From Bradyrhizobium jicamae (GTDB taxonomy: Bacteria; Pseudomonadota; Alphaproteobacteria; Rhizobiales; Xanthobacteraceae), in NCBI RefSeq assembly GCF_001440395.1, contig NZ_LLXZ01000156.1, forward strand, positions 1 through 53,842: 53,842 nucleotides of DNA, written 5' to 3'. Positions 22,355-29,666 of this stretch are shown here, in pieces (position 1 is the stretch's first letter; each line of letters begins with the position of its first letter). Made by a program: the position numbers and the translations under genes. The notes under the pieces were generated by a model that saw nothing but the letters and a program-made list of their open reading frames with translations, had not been told where the DNA came from and did no database searches.

Positions 22355-22881
22355 ATGACCCATCGCATGTTGTGCCGGCCCCCCTGAAGGTTCTCGCCTG
22401 GCTCGTCGGCTTGCTGTGTCTGGCGGCGGCGGGAACTGACGTCGCGCATGCCTGCACCTGCGATTCAATCTCGCCTGCCCAAGGCTTTGCACGCACGCAA
22501 TACGTCTTCATCGGCAAGGTGACGGAAGTGAAGGACCATACCTGGACCGTCGACGTCGATCGCGTCTGGAAGGGGGCCGACAAACTCGCCGCCCGCGTCA
22601 GGCTGCTGGACGTCTACAAGGACATGGATTGCGAGTTCTACTTCGAGCCGGGCCGCGACTACCTCTTCTTCGCGATCGTGGCGAAGAGCAGCCGCTACGT
22701 GTTCTATCAACCCGAGGTGTGCAATCTGACCAGCGCATTGCGCTCGAAGCGTGTCGCCGGCCCGCACGGCGAGGTCTGGCTGGAAGATTTGATCGTGGAG
22801 AATTACGGCCCGGGCGAGCCGCCGAGAGCCGAGGATCCATGGAAGCGCCTGCCGGAGCACGACCGCGATACTCGAGACTGA
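22355..22881 (+). CDS. exported TIMP/NTR-like protein, start region possibly frameshifted
   Basis: The mature sequence starts CTCDSISPAQGFARTQYVFI, then GKVTEVKDHTWTVDVDRVWK, the layout of TIMP/netrin-like OB-fold domains in bacteria: an N-terminal CxC and a beta barrel. The best start is the ATG at 22,355 (GGGAGGCG upstream), which gives MTHRMLCRP and then a stop. One more C in the C6 run at 22,379-22,384 joins it to LKVLAWLVGLLCLAAAG with AHA, a full signal peptide. Without that base, translation would have to begin at the GTG at 22,372. Function in bacteria is unknown. Confidence 0.65.
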
Positions 22882-22883
22882 CC

Positions 22884-22967
22884 GGTGGGCAAAGGCGCAC
22901 TTGTGCCCACCATCTTTCCGCATTATCAGCTTGAATGGTGGGCACGCTGGCGCTTTGCCCACCCTAC
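22884..22967. repeat. palindromic repeat family 1, copy 2
   Basis: GGTGGGCAAAGGCGCAC opens and GCTTTGCCCACCCTAC closes the unit, with TGCCCACCAT and ATGGTGGGCA arms inside. It lies in the gap between two convergent genes. Confidence 0.7.
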
Positions 22968-22969
22968 GA

Positions 22970-23578
22970 CTAATCAGACTTCCCCGTCAGCCCGTCGACC
23001 ATCGCGCGCACGATGGCTGCGATCTCTTCGCGTAGCGCCTCGACCGGCACCGCGATCAGCTTCTGTTCGAGCCCGAGCAGCACCATGCCGTGCACTGCGG
23101 AGAACAGGCTACGTGCCGTGACGCCCAACTCGGCCGGCGTTCGCTTCGGAAACAGCTCGGCGAGCGGGTGATAGATGTGGCGGAACAGATTCATCTGCTC
23201 GCTGATCGCCCATTCCGGCACCGGCTTGCCCGGCGCCATCCGATGCTCGAACAGCGCACGCCAGAGTTCGAGATTTTCGGCGGCGAAATCGCAATAGGCG
23301 ACGGCGATGCGCACCAGCGTTTCGCGAGGCGAGGCGGGGCCGTCGCCTTCGGCTGATGTGAGCGCGGCGTCGAGCCGCGCCAGCGTGCGCGATCCCACCC
23401 GCAGGATCAGTTCGTCCACGTCCTCGACGAGATTGTAGACCGCGCCGTTGGCGACGCCGATGTCCCGGGCCAGATCGCGGGTTTTTAGACCGGCCAATCC
23501 GCCTGCGGCAATCCGTCGCTCCCCCGCCAGAATCAGGGATTCCCGATGAATGGCTCGTCTTTCCAATGCTTTAGACAT
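22970..23578 (-). CDS. TetR-family transcriptional regulator
   Basis: The N-terminal helix-turn-helix (GLKTRDLARDIGVANGAVYN, then LVEDVDELI) is typical of TetR. The C-terminal ligand domain has AVAYCDFAAENLELWRALFE and VHGMVLLGLEQKL, a type often labelled TetR_C_33-like. Length is 202 residues. It is divergent from the PspA/IM30 gene at 23,680, and the 101-base gap contains three copies of a TGAGCA-N-GCTCA palindrome, almost certainly its operators. So it probably represses itself and the PspA-YiaA genes until a ligand, perhaps membrane-related, binds. Confidence 0.88.
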   Translation of the reverse strand: MSKALERRAIHRESLILAGERRIAAGGLAGLKTRDLARDIGVANGAVYNLVEDVDELILRVGSRTLARLDAALTSAEGDGPASPRETLVRIAVAYCDFAAENLELWRALFEHRMAPGKPVPEWAISEQMNLFRHIYHPLAELFPKRTPAELGVTARSLFSAVHGMVLLGLEQKLIAVPVEALREEIAAIVRAMVDGLTGKSD

Positions 23579-23590
23579 CTTTCACCTAAC

Positions 23591-23662
23591 TTGAGCAACG
23601 CTCAAAATAATTCTTGAGCAATGCTCACGATATGCTACAAGTGACTCATGAGCAGTGCTCAT
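23591..23662. promoter_or_regulatory. three TetR operators between tetR and the pspA-like gene
   Basis: TTGAGCAACGCTCAA (23,591-23,605), TGAGCAATGCTCA (23,615-23,627) and ATGAGCAGTGCTCAT (23,648-23,662) share the core TGAGCANNGCTCA. Centres are 23 and 34 bases apart, covering the whole divergent promoter region, which suggests tight repression of both genes. Confidence 0.8.
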
Positions 23663-23679
23663 AACACAGGGAGCTACCG

Positions 23680-24375
23680 ATGTTCAAAACTGTTTTGACG
23701 CTTTTCCGGGGCAGCGTGGCTGTTGCGGGGGAAGAACTGGAAGACCGCGCGGCGCTGCTCATTCTCGATCAGCAGATGCGCGATGCGGCGGCCGCCGTCG
23801 AACGTTCCAAGCGCTCGCTGGCGCTGGCAATCGCCGGCGACCAGCAGGAAGGCCGCCGCCTCGACGCCACCAATGCCCGGATCGCCGATCTCGAGGTTCG
23901 CGCCACTGCCGCGCTCGATGGCGGCCGGGAAGATCTCGCCCGCGAGGCGGCGCAGGCGATCGCCAACCTCGAAGCCGACCGCGATGCCGCGATGACCGCG
24001 CGCACGCTGTTCGCGACCGAAATCGCGCGCATGAAGCGCCAGGTCAGCACTGCCGAAGCGCGGATCACCGAGCTCGAGCGCGGCCGTCGCATCGCCCGTG
24101 CGGCCGAAGCGGTTCGCAATCTTCGCAGGGGCGGCATCGAAGCGGCACGTCCTTATGAATCCACGCTGCCGGAAGCGGAGAACACGCTGAAGCGCCTGCG
24201 CGAGCGGCAGATCGAGGCCCAGGCTGCCGCCGACGCTTTTATCGAACTCGACGCCGCCAGCGGTCCGCTGGCGACCGCCGAAAAGCTCGCCGAACAGGGC
24301 TTTGGCCCCCGGCTGAAATCAACCGCGGACGATGTGCTGGCGCGGCTGAACGCCAAACGCACGCAGGCTGCCTGA
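23680..24375 (+). CDS. PspA/IM30-family protein
   Basis: PspA/IM30 (Vipp1) proteins are long coiled-coil, ESCRT-III-like proteins that coat and mend the inner membrane under stress. Here the start MFKTVLTLFRGSVAVAGEEL and the long Ala/Glu/Arg-rich helices (LEVRATAALDGGREDLAREA, LAEQGFGPRLKSTADDVLAR) fit the family, with 231 residues against about 222 for E. coli PspA. The usual PspF/sigma-54 arrangement is absent; a TetR gene with three operators takes its place. The YiaA-type membrane gene follows 44 bases downstream. Confidence 0.85.
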   Translation: MFKTVLTLFRGSVAVAGEELEDRAALLILDQQMRDAAAAVERSKRSLALAIAGDQQEGRRLDATNARIADLEVRATAALDGGREDLAREAAQAIANLEADRDAAMTARTLFATEIARMKRQVSTAEARITELERGRRIARAAEAVRNLRRGGIEAARPYESTLPEAENTLKRLRERQIEAQAAADAFIELDAASGPLATAEKLAEQGFGPRLKSTADDVLARLNAKRTQAA

Positions 24376-24419
24376 CACTGAACCCGATCGATTAAAACCC
24401 ATATCAACAGGAGATTATC

Positions 24420-24695
24420 ATGAACCAGAATGTCCAACCCCACAGCGGTGCCTGGGTTACCTTCACCTACGCTTCGTTCTCTGCCTCGGCCTTCATGGTC
24501 GCCGTCGGCGTGTTCTTCCTGCCGCTCGATCTCTGGATCAAGGGCTATCTCGCGATGGGCATCGTGATGTTGGTGCAGACCTGCGTCACCCTGACCAAGA
24601 CCGTGCGCGACATGCACGAGAGCGGCAAGCTGGTGAACCGCATCGAAGACGCCAAGGCCGAGCGGCTGCTGATGGAAGTCTTCAAGGCCGCTTGA
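24420..24695 (+). CDS. YiaA/YiaB-type two-helix inner-membrane protein
   Basis: An AGGAG site precedes MNQNVQPHSGAWVTFTYASF. Two hydrophobic helices (SASAFMVAVGVFFLP, then LAMGIVMLVQTCVTL) are joined by a short loop DLWIKGY, and a charged helix follows (VRDMHESGKLVNRIED). This is the yiaA/B two-helix domain. It follows the PspA-like gene on the same strand and is probably its partner at the membrane, which fits the role of Psp systems; that partnership is inferred from position. A diverged, frameshifted copy lies at 25,467. Confidence 0.88.
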   Translation: MNQNVQPHSGAWVTFTYASFSASAFMVAVGVFFLPLDLWIKGYLAMGIVMLVQTCVTLTKTVRDMHESGKLVNRIEDAKAERLLMEVFKAA

Positions 24696-24749
24696 TCGGC
24701 CGCCTGATCTGCAAGCCCGCGTAACCTGTGACGCGGTGCTGGCGAGGGC

Positions 24750-24780
24750 GGACGGCAGGTGTCTTTCGCACCCGCCGTCC
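24750..24780 (+). terminator. likely terminator after the YiaA gene
   Basis: GGACGGCAGGTG and CACCCGCCGTCC pair over 12 bp with one mismatch and a 7-base loop, followed by GTTCG. It lies 55 bases past the stop codon. Confidence 0.5.
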
Positions 24781-24842
24781 GTTCGCCGGCTTCCGCTCCA
24801 ACCCCTGCAATTCGCCAATCGTGGTGACAGGCAAGGCAAAGG

Positions 24843-25247
24843 ATGACTTCGATGAAAAGAGCGTTCGTATTCCTGGTGCTGGCTCCGGCGTCGGTGTTCT
24901 CGACGGTCGTGCTAACGTGGATAGCCGTCGTGGACACCAGATCTCTCGACTTCGCCTGCCTTTGCGGGGCGGTGCTGGCTATTCTCACTTTACCGACGTC
25001 GGCGATCACCGGGGCTATCGATGGATTTTTTGTTCGCGCCTGTCCGTTTCCTTCGCGGGCATGCCTGACCGCGATCGCCGGAGCGACGGTTGCCACGGCC
25101 GAGACCGCTGTGTTCAGTACTCTCCTTTCGCCAACGATAGTGGCGATGTTGGCGCTCGGCAGTGCCGTCGTTGCGGGCGCATGCTCGTTGCTGTCAAACG
25201 ACTATAGCGGCCGGCAACGATATTTCGCCGAACCGATCAGCGCTTAG
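24843..25247 (+). CDS. polytopic membrane protein of unknown function (134 aa)
   Basis: Two ATGs are possible; the second (24,852, MKRAFVFLVLAPASVFST) has AAGGAT at good spacing. The protein has four hydrophobic segments: FVFLVLAPASVFSTVVLTW, LCGAVLAILTLPTSAITGA, LTAIAGATVATAETAVF and TIVAMLALGSAVVAGACSL. The polar loops are short and no motif is recognised. It sits between the two YiaA-type genes and may belong to the same membrane-stress group by position only. Confidence 0.6.
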   Translation: MTSMKRAFVFLVLAPASVFSTVVLTWIAVVDTRSLDFACLCGAVLAILTLPTSAITGAIDGFFVRACPFPSRACLTAIAGATVATAETAVFSTLLSPTIVAMLALGSAVVAGACSLLSNDYSGRQRYFAEPISA

Positions 25248-25466
25248 GGGCGGTTGACCTGGTTCCGCAGGTCGTCCGCAAGTTTGCATCGCCGCTAAAT
25301 GCATCGTTTACCCTTTCACAACCTGAAGGTGCTCCGCTCATGGCTCATTAACTGACGCGGGCGCAGAAATGCCGGGCGGATAAGGTTGCGGCGTGGTATT
25401 GTGAAACGCGTGCAACCCGACCGGGACCGATATTTCATCGCATAATCTCATTTGCAGGATGGCACC

Positions 25467-25741
25467 ATGAATCAGAATGCCCCGCATCACAGCAACGCCT
25501 GGGTTACTTTCACCTACGCTTCGTTCGGCGCTTCCGCCTTCCTGGTCGCGATCGGCGTCTACTTTCTCCCCGTCGACCTCTGGATCAAGGGCTACCTCGC
25601 GATGGGCATCGTGATGCTCATTCAGTCCTGCGTCACCCTGACCAAGACGGTGCGCGACGTGCATGAAAGCAGCCGGATGGTCAACCGCATCGAGACGCCA
25701 AGGCCGAGCGGCTGCTGATGGAAGTTTCCAAAGCGTCATAA
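25467..25741 (+). pseudogene. second YiaA-type membrane protein, frameshifted at its end
   Basis: It is a close paralogue of the 24,420 gene: MNQNAPHHSNAWVTFTYASF, the two helices and the VRDVHESSRMVNRIE segment are nearly the same. At about 25,693 one G is missing from GAGGAC, so the frame ends at 25,718 as TPRPSGC. Restoring it gives DAKAERLLMEVSKAS ending at 25,741, like its partner. The membrane helices are unaffected, so a slightly altered protein could still be made. The copy also has its own downstream hairpin like its paralogue. Confidence 0.7.
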
Positions 25742-25798
25742 ATCAAGGCTTCGTAAATCCAGGCCGCGTTTCCTGTGGCGTGGTCCTGGCGAAGGCAG

Positions 25799-25828
25799 AC
25801 GGCGGATGTTTGCGCATCCGCCGTTTGC
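25799..25828 (+). terminator. likely terminator after the second YiaA gene
   Basis: ACGGCGGATG and CATCCGCCGT form a perfect 10-bp stem with a 6-base loop, followed by TTGCG. Confidence 0.55.
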
Positions 25829-25949
25829 GTATCTTGTGCGGCGGTCGACGTTCAACACATCGTTTACCTTGCTGCAGCCGCAACTCGCCGCAATCATGGG
25901 TCCTTAACGGGAAGGGCAGACAAGTCCGGCCCCGGTGCAGGCGAGTCGC

Positions 25950-26990
25950 ATGGCGTTTTTCTGGAGCGATAATTCGGCGATACGTCGCGGTCTGGCGCAG
26001 GTCGGGTCCACCGCCGGGCGCCTGCGCGGCTACGCCGCCTTCTGGCTGAAGGCACTGCGTCAGCCCAACATCGATCTTGCCCTGCGCACCCATTCCGGGC
26101 TGGTCACGCGGATTGTCGAAGCCCCCGGCCTGTCACTTTCCGAAGTCGAGCTCGACGCGCTGGTATCGCAACTGCGCGTCGTCGCCGCCAAGACGCTGCC
26201 GAAGGAGAGCCTCACTTACGGCATATTCTCCGGCGACCGCGAACGGTTGTCACGCGCCATCGTGACGCTGATCTCCGAGGAAGCGACCGGGCGACCGATC
26301 GCCTTCAACGCGCTGTCGGTCATGGAGGTCGGGCTCGACGGCGAGCCGGTGGAGGTCACGCATCTCGGCCTCGTCATGGTCGATCCCGACGAACGGGGGC
26401 AGGGGCTCTCCTGGGTGCTCTACGGCCTGACGGCGCTGGTTCTCTTTGTCCGCGACGGCCTGCGTCCGAAATGGATCTCGAACGTCACCCAGGTGCCGTC
26501 GGTGGTCGGCATGGTCAGCCAGACCTTTTCCGATGTCTTTCCGTCGCCGCATCCGGACGCACGCCAGAGCTTTGCGCATCTGCAACTGGCGCGTGGCATC
26601 ATGTCCCGTCATCGCGCCGTGTTCGGCGTGGGCGAGGAAGCCGGATTCGACGAGGCCCGGTTTGTCATCACCAATGCCTATACCGGTGGATCGGACGCGC
26701 TGAAGAAAACCTTCGAAGTCGCGCCGAAGCATCGCGACGAGCAATATAACGTCTGGTGTGCGCGCGAGCTCGATTACGGAAGGGGCGACGATGTCCTTCA
26801 GATTGGCCGCATCGATCTTGCCGGCGCCCGCCGCTACATCCAGCAGGATGTGCCGGCCGGTTCGCTGCCGGCGCTGCTCGCGGCTTCCGCGGTGCTGGCG
26901 TTGCAGCGGCTGATATTGCCGGTGGTCTACTGGTTCGACGATACGCGCCCGTTCGGCAGCTTGCGCCCATGGCTGGGGAACGGCCGATGA
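25950..26990 (+). CDS. unknown protein with a GNAT-like motif and a C-terminal hydrophobic segment (346 aa)
   Basis: I start it at MAFFWSDNSAIRRGLAQVGS. In the middle, THLGLVMVDPDERGQGLSWV resembles motif A of GNAT acyltransferases (the RGQGL acetyl-CoA loop). The preceding strand ALSVMEVGLDGEPVEV also fits. A hydrophobic segment near the end (LPALLAASAVLALQRLILPV, then VYWF) suggests membrane attachment. The stop overlaps the next start (ATGA), so the two are coupled and likely form one system. I do not recognise the family, and no substrate can be proposed. Confidence 0.7.
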   Translation: MAFFWSDNSAIRRGLAQVGSTAGRLRGYAAFWLKALRQPNIDLALRTHSGLVTRIVEAPGLSLSEVELDALVSQLRVVAAKTLPKESLTYGIFSGDRERLSRAIVTLISEEATGRPIAFNALSVMEVGLDGEPVEVTHLGLVMVDPDERGQGLSWVLYGLTALVLFVRDGLRPKWISNVTQVPSVVGMVSQTFSDVFPSPHPDARQSFAHLQLARGIMSRHRAVFGVGEEAGFDEARFVITNAYTGGSDALKKTFEVAPKHRDEQYNVWCARELDYGRGDDVLQIGRIDLAGARRYIQQDVPAGSLPALLAASAVLALQRLILPVVYWFDDTRPFGSLRPWLGNGR

Positions 26991-28186
26991 CGCCGGGCAT
27001 GATCGCCGATTCCATCGTCAATCTCTGCGGCGCGATCGGGCTCGGCGTCGCCATGGTCACGCTCCACCGGCGCGACCCCAAGGGCCCGCTGACGCGGCGG
27101 CTTTTGATTGCGCTGGGCATTATCGCGTCGCTGTTCCTGGTGCGCGGCACGGCGTGGTGGAGCGGCAGCGTGCTGCTCAATAATCTGTCGGCGATTCCGG
27201 CCGCGCTGATCCCGCTCGGCGGGTTGATCGTCACCGAAGGCATTTTGCGGCGTCATGCCCCGCGGCCGGTCAAGATCGCGATTCTGACCGGCGGCATCGT
27301 GCTCGGTCTTGCCGGTGCGGCCGGACTGGAGAGCCTCGCGATGCCCGCCGCGATGATGCTCGCGTTGTTCCAGCTCGGTGGCTTTGCCATCTGCGCCTGG
27401 CTGCTTGCGACGCGCGACCGGACCACGCTGATGGTATCAGAGAATAGCAGCATCGCTCGTCTCGCCGTCGGCGCTGTGCTCGTCATTCCCTTCATCATCA
27501 CCGATTTCAGGGTGCTGCTGCCGGATATCCCGGTCAGGCTCGGGGCGCTGGGGGCGCTGCTCGTCGTGACCGCGATCCTGATCGCGGAACGCGGCGCGGA
27601 AACGCAGCGTCAGGCGCTGGCGATGACGGCACTGCGGCTGTCGAGTTCGGCGCTTCTCGGGATTGCCGCGGCGTTTGTCGCGCCGGATACCGATGCGGCG
27701 CAGATCATGCGATTTTGCGCCATTGCCATCGCAGGCGTTCTCACCATCGGGCTGATGGTGGACGCGTTGCGCGCCTACTTCGAAGCGCAGGTGCCCGGCG
27801 TTCTGAATTCCGTTGCGGCATCGCCGGCCCAAACGCGCGACGCGCTGATCGCGGAACTTGCGCGGCATCCGATTTTCGAGACCGCCCGACGTTATCGGGA
27901 AAGCGAACTCCTGGCCTACGATCCGCCGTTGCTGCGTAATTTCCTGTCGACCCGGCGGGTGCTGCGCCGTCCCGACGCGCCATGGGGCCTGACGTCGTCC
28001 GATCCCGCCGTCGAGCGCGTGGTGTCGCTGCTGGCAGCCAACAGCGCGACGCATCTCATCGTCCTCTCGCCCGATCCAGTTGACGTCATCGCGCTGGCGG
28101 TTCCCGTGATTTCGGCCGATCCGGCCACCGAAACCGCGCTGGCGCTGGTGCGGCGCCTGCTGGCGCTGACGCCGGAGACGACGTGA
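26987..28186 (+). CDS. polytopic membrane protein of unknown function (399 aa)
   Basis: The ATG overlaps the stop of the GNAT-like gene. About eight hydrophobic segments fill residues 1 to 250 (VNLCGAIGLGVAMVTLH, RLLIALGIIASLFLVRG, FIITDFRVLLPDIPVR among them). The last 150 residues are soluble (ELARHPIFETARRYRESELL, then VERVVSLLAANSATHLIVLS). The pair could build or sense a membrane molecule, but I recognise neither domain. The intact reading frame, ATGA coupling and codon use like the neighbours support a real gene pair. Confidence 0.75.
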   Translation: MTPGMIADSIVNLCGAIGLGVAMVTLHRRDPKGPLTRRLLIALGIIASLFLVRGTAWWSGSVLLNNLSAIPAALIPLGGLIVTEGILRRHAPRPVKIAILTGGIVLGLAGAAGLESLAMPAAMMLALFQLGGFAICAWLLATRDRTTLMVSENSSIARLAVGAVLVIPFIITDFRVLLPDIPVRLGALGALLVVTAILIAERGAETQRQALAMTALRLSSSALLGIAAAFVAPDTDAAQIMRFCAIAIAGVLTIGLMVDALRAYFEAQVPGVLNSVAASPAQTRDALIAELARHPIFETARRYRESELLAYDPPLLRNFLSTRRVLRRPDAPWGLTSSDPAVERVVSLLAANSATHLIVLSPDPVDVIALAVPVISADPATETALALVRRLLALTPETT

Positions 28187-28278
28187 CATTCGGTCACGAG
28201 ATTTTTCACGCGCTACTTACGAAATGCATCGTGATTGTGATAAGACCGCGGCCGTAGCGTTCATGACGGGGCAGGCCG

Positions 28279-28485
28279 ATGTCGAAGCAAGCGATGCGCG
28301 AGGAGGCGGAGCGCCTGATCCGCGAGACGATGGCCAAGAAGGCTATCGTCGTTAAGCAAGGCAACACCAGGATCGAGGCGGTCTGTGGCAAATGCGGCGC
28401 GCCGAACCGCGTTCAGGCGGAAAAGGGCGAAACCCGCGTCAAATACACCTGCAAGCAGTGTGGCGACAAGCAGGTGACGTTGTAG
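28279..28485 (+). CDS. small zinc-ribbon protein (68 aa)
   Basis: An N-terminal helix (MSKQAMREEAERLIRETMAK) precedes a short ribbon with two CxxC pairs: VCGKCGAPNRV and YTCKQCGDKQV. Four cysteines in this spacing bind one zinc. The protein may act in RNA or DNA binding or as a scaffold; no family name is certain. It stands alone, with a family 1 repeat 8 bases after its stop. Confidence 0.7.
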   Translation: MSKQAMREEAERLIRETMAKKAIVVKQGNTRIEAVCGKCGAPNRVQAEKGETRVKYTCKQCGDKQVTL

Positions 28486-28493
28486 GTGATCTT

Positions 28494-28581
28494 GTAGGGT
28501 GGGCAAAGCGAAGCGTGCCCACCATTGCTTGCGGAGTGCGTGATGGTGGGCACGGCGCAAGCGCGCCTTTGCCCACCCTAC
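28494..28581. repeat. palindromic repeat family 1, copy 3
   Basis: GTAGGGTGGGCAAAGCGAAG opens and GCGCCTTTGCCCACCCTAC closes the copy; CGTGCCCACCAT and ATGGTGGGCACG lie inside. It is followed at 28,590 by a CCTCTCCCACAAGGGGGGAGG palindrome similar to one at 19,413. Confidence 0.7.
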
Positions 28582-28620
28582 GAACTGATCCACCCTCTCC
28601 CACAAGGGGGGAGGGGACAA

Positions 28621-29472
28621 TCATTCCCCCTTCACGAACTTCGCGAACGCTTCCGCATGATCCGGGTGCCAGCGCGACAGCGCGGGGCGATTTTCGATGA
28701 TGTCGCCGGCGGCCCACAGCATGCGCCGCTCGTCGAGTTGTCGCGGCACGTCGTTGTCCGGGCACAGGATGTAGAAGTCGCCGGCGTCGATGCGCGCGAT
28801 CATGAAGTCGATCGTCTGCTCCGGCGTCCACGCTCCCGGCGGCTTCTCGGTGCGGCCGCGCGCGGTCAAGGCCGTGAAGACGTGACCGGGGATCATCAAA
28901 TGCGCGCTGATCTGGCAGCCCGGCAGGTTGCGCAATTCGTGCTGCAGCGCTTCCGTCTGCGCCTTCACGCCGGCCTTCGAGACGTTGTAGGCGGGATTAC
29001 CTGGCGGCGTCGTGATGCCCTGCTTGGAGCCGGTATTGATCACGAGGCCGGGGCGCCCGCGTTCGACCATGTGGGGCACGAAGGCCTGGGTGCCGTGAAT
29101 GACGCCCCAGAGGTTGACGGCGAGAATTCGTTGCCAGTTCTCCAGCGGTCCAAAACTGTTGCTGTCGGGGCCGATGCCGGCATTGTTCATCAGGATGTCG
29201 GTACCGCCGAACCGCTTTTGCACGGCGGTTTCAAGTCCTGCGACGTCATCGAAGCGGCTGACGTCGACCGATGCCGTCATGATGTCCGCCGCGCCGCCCT
29301 TGGCGACAGACGCCAGTTTTGCCGCAGCCTCGGCGAGGCGCTCGGCGCCGATATCGGCGATACACACCTTCATCCCGAAGCCGGCGAACTGCATCGCGGC
29401 AGCGAGCCCGATGCCGGAGGCGCCCCCGGTGATCACGGCAACATGGTTTGGCGACATTGCGGGATGGGGCAT
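28621..29472 (-). CDS. short-chain dehydrogenase/reductase
   Basis: A classical SDR: VAVITGGASGIGLAAAMQFA is the TGxxxGIG cofactor loop, NNAG appears in DILMNNAGIG, and the catalytic Tyr/Lys are in YNVSKAGVKAQTEA. AGGAG lies 7 bases before the ATG at 29,472; an ATG six bases upstream is too close. It has 283 residues, slightly long for the family owing to a C-terminal extension (IDFMIARIDAGDFYILCPDN). Asp after the second strand (CIADIG) suggests NAD. It is divergent from the aldehyde dehydrogenase gene and may act on the same carbonyl compound. Confidence 0.88.
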   Translation of the reverse strand: MPHPAMSPNHVAVITGGASGIGLAAAMQFAGFGMKVCIADIGAERLAEAAAKLASVAKGGAADIMTASVDVSRFDDVAGLETAVQKRFGGTDILMNNAGIGPDSNSFGPLENWQRILAVNLWGVIHGTQAFVPHMVERGRPGLVINTGSKQGITTPPGNPAYNVSKAGVKAQTEALQHELRNLPGCQISAHLMIPGHVFTALTARGRTEKPPGAWTPEQTIDFMIARIDAGDFYILCPDNDVPRQLDERRMLWAAGDIIENRPALSRWHPDHAEAFAKFVKGE

Positions 29473-29666
29473 CGTCATTCTCCTGATATATCTGAGGTAT
29501 GGTTTCGCTGGGCGGATATCGTAGACTACCATGGACGAACGGGCATGGGAGGTCTTCGCGCCGGCCGCTTTCTCCGATCGTTCGGCCGCGCTACAGTTTC
29601 TTGCCAACGTTATAGACGAACGAATATAACGTTCCGGATTTCAACTAACTTCAAGGGAATGTAGAC

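Noticed and set aside
22216..28581. Family 1 repeats as a CRISPR array
   Set aside because: The copies are kilobases apart, palindromic and without regular spacers or cas genes.
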